Assembly (NCBI GenBank): GCA_018302205.1
Contig: JAGVZZ010000040.1
Span: forward strand, 1 to 32,151
Source of the DNA: Candidatus Woesearchaeota archaeon
Lineage (GTDB): Archaea; Nanobdellota; Nanobdellia; SCGC-AAA011-G17; GW2011-AR17
Length of the DNA: 32,151 nucleotides
Direction of reading: 5' to 3'
Positions 27,612-32,151 of this stretch are shown in pieces. The notes beneath the pieces are model-generated. The model had not been told where the DNA came from and searched no databases. It saw only the letters and a program-made list of their open reading frames with translations. Both the position numbers and the translations under genes were made by a program. Every line of letters begins with the position of its first letter. Positions within the stretch are counted from its first letter, which is position 1.

Positions 27612-28265
27612 TTATCTTTTTTTTGATAAATGTGAATTTATTTTTATAAATTTTTCAATTAAACTTTCAATGAGGGGAATTTTACTTTTTCTTTTGATAT
27701 AGAAATAGGTTATTATGGATAATATTAATGCGCTTAGTCCGTCAGTGATTAAATCCCACATCGTGTCTATTAAACCACTCTTTTGCATATTAAATCCAAA
27801 TATCTGATCCATTCCGAATTCGAATATTTCCCATGAAGCACCAATTGCTAAAGCGAATGTAAACATGAATAATGCAATGAATTTTGGAGTGGTTTTAATT
27901 CTCTTTTCTGTGTATAAAATATAAGGAATAAGTAAACCTACGAAGCCTAATAATATTGCTGAGAAACTGTGTAAGAAAATATCCCACCACCAGTAAGTTT
28001 CATAAAAGTTTCTTATTTCGCCAAAGGTTAATGATAAGGAAATAAATAATACGAATAAGAATTCCATTTCTGTTGGTAAAGTTATTTTGTAATTCTTTTT
28101 TAATAGAGATGGTATGAACGTTAAAATTAAAATTCCTATACCTGCAAATAGTGTAAGCAAATCTTTTTGCCATGCCGCGCTGACAACTTCAATTAAAATG
28201 ATGAATCTGAATACATATGATAACCAAAATAGGACCTTTTGGATCCTGTCTTTTTTTTGTAGCAT
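27612..28265 (-). CDS. Multi-TM membrane protein, YjdF/DUF2238-like
   Basis: Several hydrophobic helices; YETYWWWDIFLHSFSAILLGFVG and SWEIFEFGMDQIFGFNMQKSGLIDTMWDLITDGLSALI typical of that group. Confidence 0.7.
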   Translation of the reverse strand: MLQKKDRIQKVLFWLSYVFRFIILIEVVSAAWQKDLLTLFAGIGILILTFIPSLLKKNYKITLPTEMEFLFVLFISLSLTFGEIRNFYETYWWWDIFLHSFSAILLGFVGLLIPYILYTEKRIKTTPKFIALFMFTFALAIGASWEIFEFGMDQIFGFNMQKSGLIDTMWDLITDGLSALILSIITYFYIKRKSKIPLIESLIEKFIKINSHLSKKR

Positions 28266-28306
28266 AAGTGTTTTAGGTGTAGGTTATTTTTAATTGTTTC
28301 TGAAAA

Positions 28307-29335
28307 TTAGATTGCTCTTAGGAGTGCTTGGTAGTCTGTATTTCTGTTTACTGAATCTACGAATGCTACTAATTCATCATTTCCTTCTGACTTTGTAGAG
28401 TATTTATGATCATCTAATAGTTGTTTTAATTTTCCGATGGCTGTTCTTAAATCCGAAGTTGCATTTCCGTCATCTAAACTAATTAATTCTGTTAATTCGG
28501 GTGGAATAAATCCGCTTTTGTCTATAGCTAAGTATAAATCTCTTCTTTGGATCTGTTTGTGGGTTATTATATATAGGTCTCTAAATATGCTATCTTCTTC
28601 TAATTGAACCAATATATCCTGGCCCTTTTCTAATAAAGTTTTTAAATCCCCTGGGAAAGTTTCTTGTGCAACTCTTTCTGGAGAAATATCTATTCCGAGG
28701 GATAATCCACAATCATTTTTATTTAATTGTTCTATACGAGCTTGAAGGTAGAATGTTCCATCTAATAATCTATTCTTTGCTAGTTCTAAAGTCTCATATA
28801 ATGCTTTTATTCTTTGAAGAGAATCTTGGCGAGGCTGGTTTTTTATGCCCATTAAATTCAGAAGATTTCCAAGCTTCATTCCAAAAGTTGCACTTACCCT
28901 TAATAGATGTTCATTTAGATCTGGATGAGAATTTATTCTTAATATTCCTCCTTCTCTTACAACACCACCTTCCTTTGTGGACAATGGCCAATATTGTGAT
29001 GGATGAGAATTGTAACAACTCTGATTGTTGGAAGGATGATCAAAATCTCTTTTTTCTAAACCAACTTCTATTAATCTTAAATCTCCTCTCTCTGCAAAAA
29101 CTCTCCAAGCATCATTTTTGGGGAACCATCTATTTCCTAATTTTGGCGGGTTGTCTGCTCCTGCAATAAAATATGAGTATGGGACTCCATTTGTTCTATA
29201 TACTCTTTCTAATCGAGAAGAAAGTTCTGGATCTAAAACATAACGTCTGCCGCTTAGAATATCTGGGATTAGATTAGGTCCGTTATCGTTAGTAAAATAA
29301 TCGTTTTGCATAATTCCTGAATGTGCTTGTCCCAT
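28307..29335 (-). CDS. Hypothetical protein
   Basis: 342-aa long ORF with ordinary composition; no family recognised. Confidence 0.6.
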   Translation of the reverse strand: MGQAHSGIMQNDYFTNDNGPNLIPDILSGRRYVLDPELSSRLERVYRTNGVPYSYFIAGADNPPKLGNRWFPKNDAWRVFAERGDLRLIEVGLEKRDFDHPSNNQSCYNSHPSQYWPLSTKEGGVVREGGILRINSHPDLNEHLLRVSATFGMKLGNLLNLMGIKNQPRQDSLQRIKALYETLELAKNRLLDGTFYLQARIEQLNKNDCGLSLGIDISPERVAQETFPGDLKTLLEKGQDILVQLEEDSIFRDLYIITHKQIQRRDLYLAIDKSGFIPPELTELISLDDGNATSDLRTAIGKLKQLLDDHKYSTKSEGNDELVAFVDSVNRNTDYQALLRAI

Positions 29336-29427
29336 CCATTTTGTTTTTTATTTACGGTATTTAAGCTTTACCAAACAAAATTGTATATAGCAAAAGGATT
29401 ATAAATAGAATTTTTTTCAGGAGTATT

Positions 29428-29793
29428 ATGAGAAATGCATTAATATTAGGATTAGGACTTTTGGTTTCAAATGCTGAAGCTAATTCCTTAGATAAATTAC
29501 CTAAGCCAGATGGATATAATGGGTTTACTGTGACTGTTGAATATGATCCTAATGGAAAGACGGATGTTATAGAAAGATTTTATGGAGATATTATGGATTT
29601 AAGGCCTGAATTACATTATTATAAGATTGATGATTCTCGTTTGCCTTCTAATAAATTACCTGCTGTAATTGTGCGTTGTAATGAAGATATCGTCTATGAT
29701 TCATATGGCCGGACACCTCCAAGTTTGTTTTGGAATGTTGCTTTGAATTATTTTACAAGCGTTCTGGATAAAGAAAAGACAAAGTGTTTTTGA
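29428..29793 (+). CDS. Small secreted/hypothetical protein
   Basis: 121 aa with signal-peptide-like MRNALILGLGLLVSNAEA. Confidence 0.6.
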   Translation: MRNALILGLGLLVSNAEANSLDKLPKPDGYNGFTVTVEYDPNGKTDVIERFYGDIMDLRPELHYYKIDDSRLPSNKLPAVIVRCNEDIVYDSYGRTPPSLFWNVALNYFTSVLDKEKTKCF

Positions 29794-29834
29794 GTTAGAA
29801 ACTTTTAAATAGCCCCTTTTTTTCCTTTTGAGGT

Positions 29835-31961
29835 ATGACAACTTTGATTTTAGCTGAAAAGCCGTCCGCTGCGCAAAAGATAGCGGAAGCTCTGGCTGAT
29901 AAGGGTGCGAAGAAGTCTGTGTATCTGAAAAAGATCCCTTATTATGAATTAACACATAATGGTGAGGAAATAAAAGTTGTGTGTGCTGTTGGTCATTTGT
30001 TTACTGTAGCTGAAAAAGATAAGAAAGGGTGGAAGTATCCTGTTTTTAGTATGGAATGGAAGCCTTCTTATGAAGTTTCTAAAGGGGCTGCATTCACTAA
30101 GCCGTATGTTGCGTTGATTAAGAGTGCGTGTAAGGGTGTTAAGAAAATTATTGTAGCTACTGATTATGATATTGAAGGTGAAGTTATTGGGTTTAATATT
30201 GTTAGGTTTATTTGTGGGAAAAAAGATGCTTCAAGGATGAAGTTCTCTACAACTACTAAAGAAGATTTGAGGGAAGCGTTTGATAAAGTTCTGAATCATA
30301 TGGATATGGGACAAGCAGAAGCGGGAATTACTAGGCATGAATTAGATTGGTTGTTCGGGATTAATCTTTCTCGAGCGTTAACATTGTCTGTGAAGAATGC
30401 TACTGGTATGTTTAAGATCTTGAGTTCAGGTAGAGTACAAGGACCTGCATTAAAAATTCTCGCAACAAGAGAATTGGATATTCAAAAATTTATTCCGGTG
30501 CCTTATTGGGAATTGGCATTAGATACAAAAGAGTTAGATGCGTTACATGAGCATGGAAAATTTGATGATAGAAAGACTGTTGAAAAGATTTATGAGAAAT
30601 GTAAGGGGCATAAAGCAATTGTTAAGAAAGTTGATAGGGATAGATTTAATCAAGATGCGCCGCATCCGTTTGATTTGACTGCGTTACAAGTCGAAGCGTA
30701 TAAAGTTTTGAGGATTCAACCTTCTGAAACATTAAGCCTTGCACAAGTGTTGTATACTAATTCGTATATCTCTTATCCGCGTACATCTTCTAATCAATTG
30801 CCTGAAAGTATTGGGTACAAAAAAATTATGGATAAGCTGAAGGCACAATTACCATACAAAGCTTTTTGTGAAGAATTAATGAAAGGACCTTTGAAACCGA
30901 ATAATGGGAAGAAGACCGATGAAGCACACCCTGCTATTTATCCGACTGGGGAGATTCCAGAAGATTTGGATGAGAGAGAAAGGAAGCTTTATGATTTGAT
31001 TGTTAAAAGATTCTTGGCTACATTTGCTAAGGCTGCTATCAGAGAGACTGTTAATATTATTATTGATGTAAATAAAGAAAATTTCTTGGTGAAAGGAACT
31101 AGGACTGTTGAGGAAAATTGGCATAAATTTTATCATCCGTATGTGAAACTTCAAGAGGAAGAAATTAATGTTGATGAAAAACAAGAATTGAAAGTTAATT
31201 CTTTGGATATACTAGATAAACAAACTGCGCCACCACGTCGTTATACTCCAGCTTCTATAATTAAAGAACTTGAGAAGAGGAAACTTGGGACTAAAGCAAC
31301 ACGTTCTGAGATTATTGAAAATCTTTTTGATAGAAATTATCTGAAGAAAGGTGATTCTATTGAAGTGACTGGGTTAGGGTTGAAAGCGATTGAAGTTTTG
31401 GATAAGTATTGTCCGGATATCTTGGATGAGAAGCTTACTAGAGATTTTGAGAAGGATATGGAGAATATTAGAAAAGGGAAGAGTAATGAAAAAGAAACTC
31501 TTGAGCATGCTGAGAAATTCTTGACTAAAGTACTAGGTGAATTCAAAGCTAAAGAACTTGAAATCGGGAAAGAACTGGCTGGGTCATATCAAGAGACTAT
31601 GAGGTTAGATAGTTTTGTTGAGAAGTGTACTTGTGGAGGGGATTTGCAGATTCGTTATACTCCAAAATTCAAAAGTTATTTTATTGCATGTTCGAAATAT
31701 CCTGAGTGTAAGATTACACGTTCGTTACCTCGAGGGTTTTTAGCAAAAGGTACTGGTGGTAAAAAATGTGATGCTTGTGATTCCCCAGAAGTGTTGTTGA
31801 TTAAGAAAGGTAAAAGGCCTTGGGTGTTTTGTATTAATCCAGATTGTCCAAAGAAGGATGAATATAAGAAAAAAATTGAAAAGAAAAATAATGCTACTTT
31901 TGAAGGTGTTGATGATTCTAAACCTTCAGCTTTTGATCAGACATTTACTGATTTGCCTTAG
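29835..31961 (+). CDS. topA: DNA topoisomerase I (type IA, archaeal TopA)
   Basis: TOPRIM LILAEKPSAAQKIAEAL and ATDYDIEGEVIG; SSGRVQGPALKILA; active-site SYPRTSSNQLP; C-terminal Cys zinc modules. Confidence 0.97.
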   Translation: MTTLILAEKPSAAQKIAEALADKGAKKSVYLKKIPYYELTHNGEEIKVVCAVGHLFTVAEKDKKGWKYPVFSMEWKPSYEVSKGAAFTKPYVALIKSACKGVKKIIVATDYDIEGEVIGFNIVRFICGKKDASRMKFSTTTKEDLREAFDKVLNHMDMGQAEAGITRHELDWLFGINLSRALTLSVKNATGMFKILSSGRVQGPALKILATRELDIQKFIPVPYWELALDTKELDALHEHGKFDDRKTVEKIYEKCKGHKAIVKKVDRDRFNQDAPHPFDLTALQVEAYKVLRIQPSETLSLAQVLYTNSYISYPRTSSNQLPESIGYKKIMDKLKAQLPYKAFCEELMKGPLKPNNGKKTDEAHPAIYPTGEIPEDLDERERKLYDLIVKRFLATFAKAAIRETVNIIIDVNKENFLVKGTRTVEENWHKFYHPYVKLQEEEINVDEKQELKVNSLDILDKQTAPPRRYTPASIIKELEKRKLGTKATRSEIIENLFDRNYLKKGDSIEVTGLGLKAIEVLDKYCPDILDEKLTRDFEKDMENIRKGKSNEKETLEHAEKFLTKVLGEFKAKELEIGKELAGSYQETMRLDSFVEKCTCGGDLQIRYTPKFKSYFIACSKYPECKITRSLPRGFLAKGTGGKKCDACDSPEVLLIKKGKRPWVFCINPDCPKKDEYKKKIEKKNNATFEGVDDSKPSAFDQTFTDLP

Positions 31962-32151
31962 TATTTTGTATATGTAGCTCCTAAATTGAGCAATTCTTTT
32001 CCTGTTTCATTTAATGCAGCAGTTTCTAAAAATACATGGCTTGAGGTTAAATCATCAATTTCATCAAGTGCAGCTCTACAAATATTGTCTTCACATCTTC
32101 TTGGAATAAATCCGATTAAATAAGTTGAATCTTTATCAAATTCTGGGTCTT
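31958..32151 (-). CDS. Hypothetical protein, C-terminal part (partial at window edge)
   Basis: Reverse frame open from the edge: DPEFDKDSTYLIGFIPRRCEDNICRAALDEIDDLTSSHVFLETAALNETGKELLNLGATYTKY*; stop overlaps the topA stop. Confidence 0.6.
   Translation of the reverse strand, partial: DPEFDKDSTYLIGFIPRRCEDNICRAALDEIDDLTSSHVFLETAALNETGKELLNLGATYTKY

Noticed and set aside
1-32151. tRNA/rRNA genes
   Set aside because: No cloverleaf with a GTTCRANNC-type T-loop or rRNA-like sequence was noticed by eye; tRNAscan-SE/Infernal would be decisive.

Overview
AT-rich archaeal chromosomal segment. Gene content and compactness suggest a DPANN archaeon of the Woesearchaeota/Pacearchaeota type (inference; no rRNA is present to confirm it). 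Core: a predicted replication origin at about 7.23-7.65 kb, with ORB-like boxes in inverted orientation flanking a long A/T-only stretch. It sits directly upstream of orc1/cdc6, which is followed by both PolD subunits (DP1, DP2). Other recognisable genes: XerC/D-type tyrosine recombinase, histidine phosphatase, archaeal LonB, PRC-barrel protein, PRPP synthetase, SerRS, bacterial-type MutS and MutL, tandem Lrp/AsnC regulator, radical SAM enzyme, type IA topoisomerase and several proteins of unknown function. Most striking region: about 2.45-3.78 kb. Two neighbouring minus-strand genes encode coiled-coil + winged-helix proteins, and each has its own strictly 11-bp-periodic iteron array immediately upstream: (A) 15 boxes of GTTAAGAY/RTCTTAAC in three runs, two of them forming a ~120-bp dyad; (B) 6 boxes of GTGYCGGAA. 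Family B boxes also recur inside the second gene's own coding sequence in all three reading frames at 8/11-bp spacing, which implies DNA-level rather than protein-level constraint. I propose a previously undescribed DNA-binding, possibly centromere/partition-like or nucleoprotein-filament system close to oriC. Other second-look items: a perfect 47-bp tandem duplication that frameshifts SerRS (likely an assembly-join artefact), an unannotated dinD C-terminal remnant at a rearrangement junction, and a 47-aa peptide ORF overlapping the start of a radical SAM gene.
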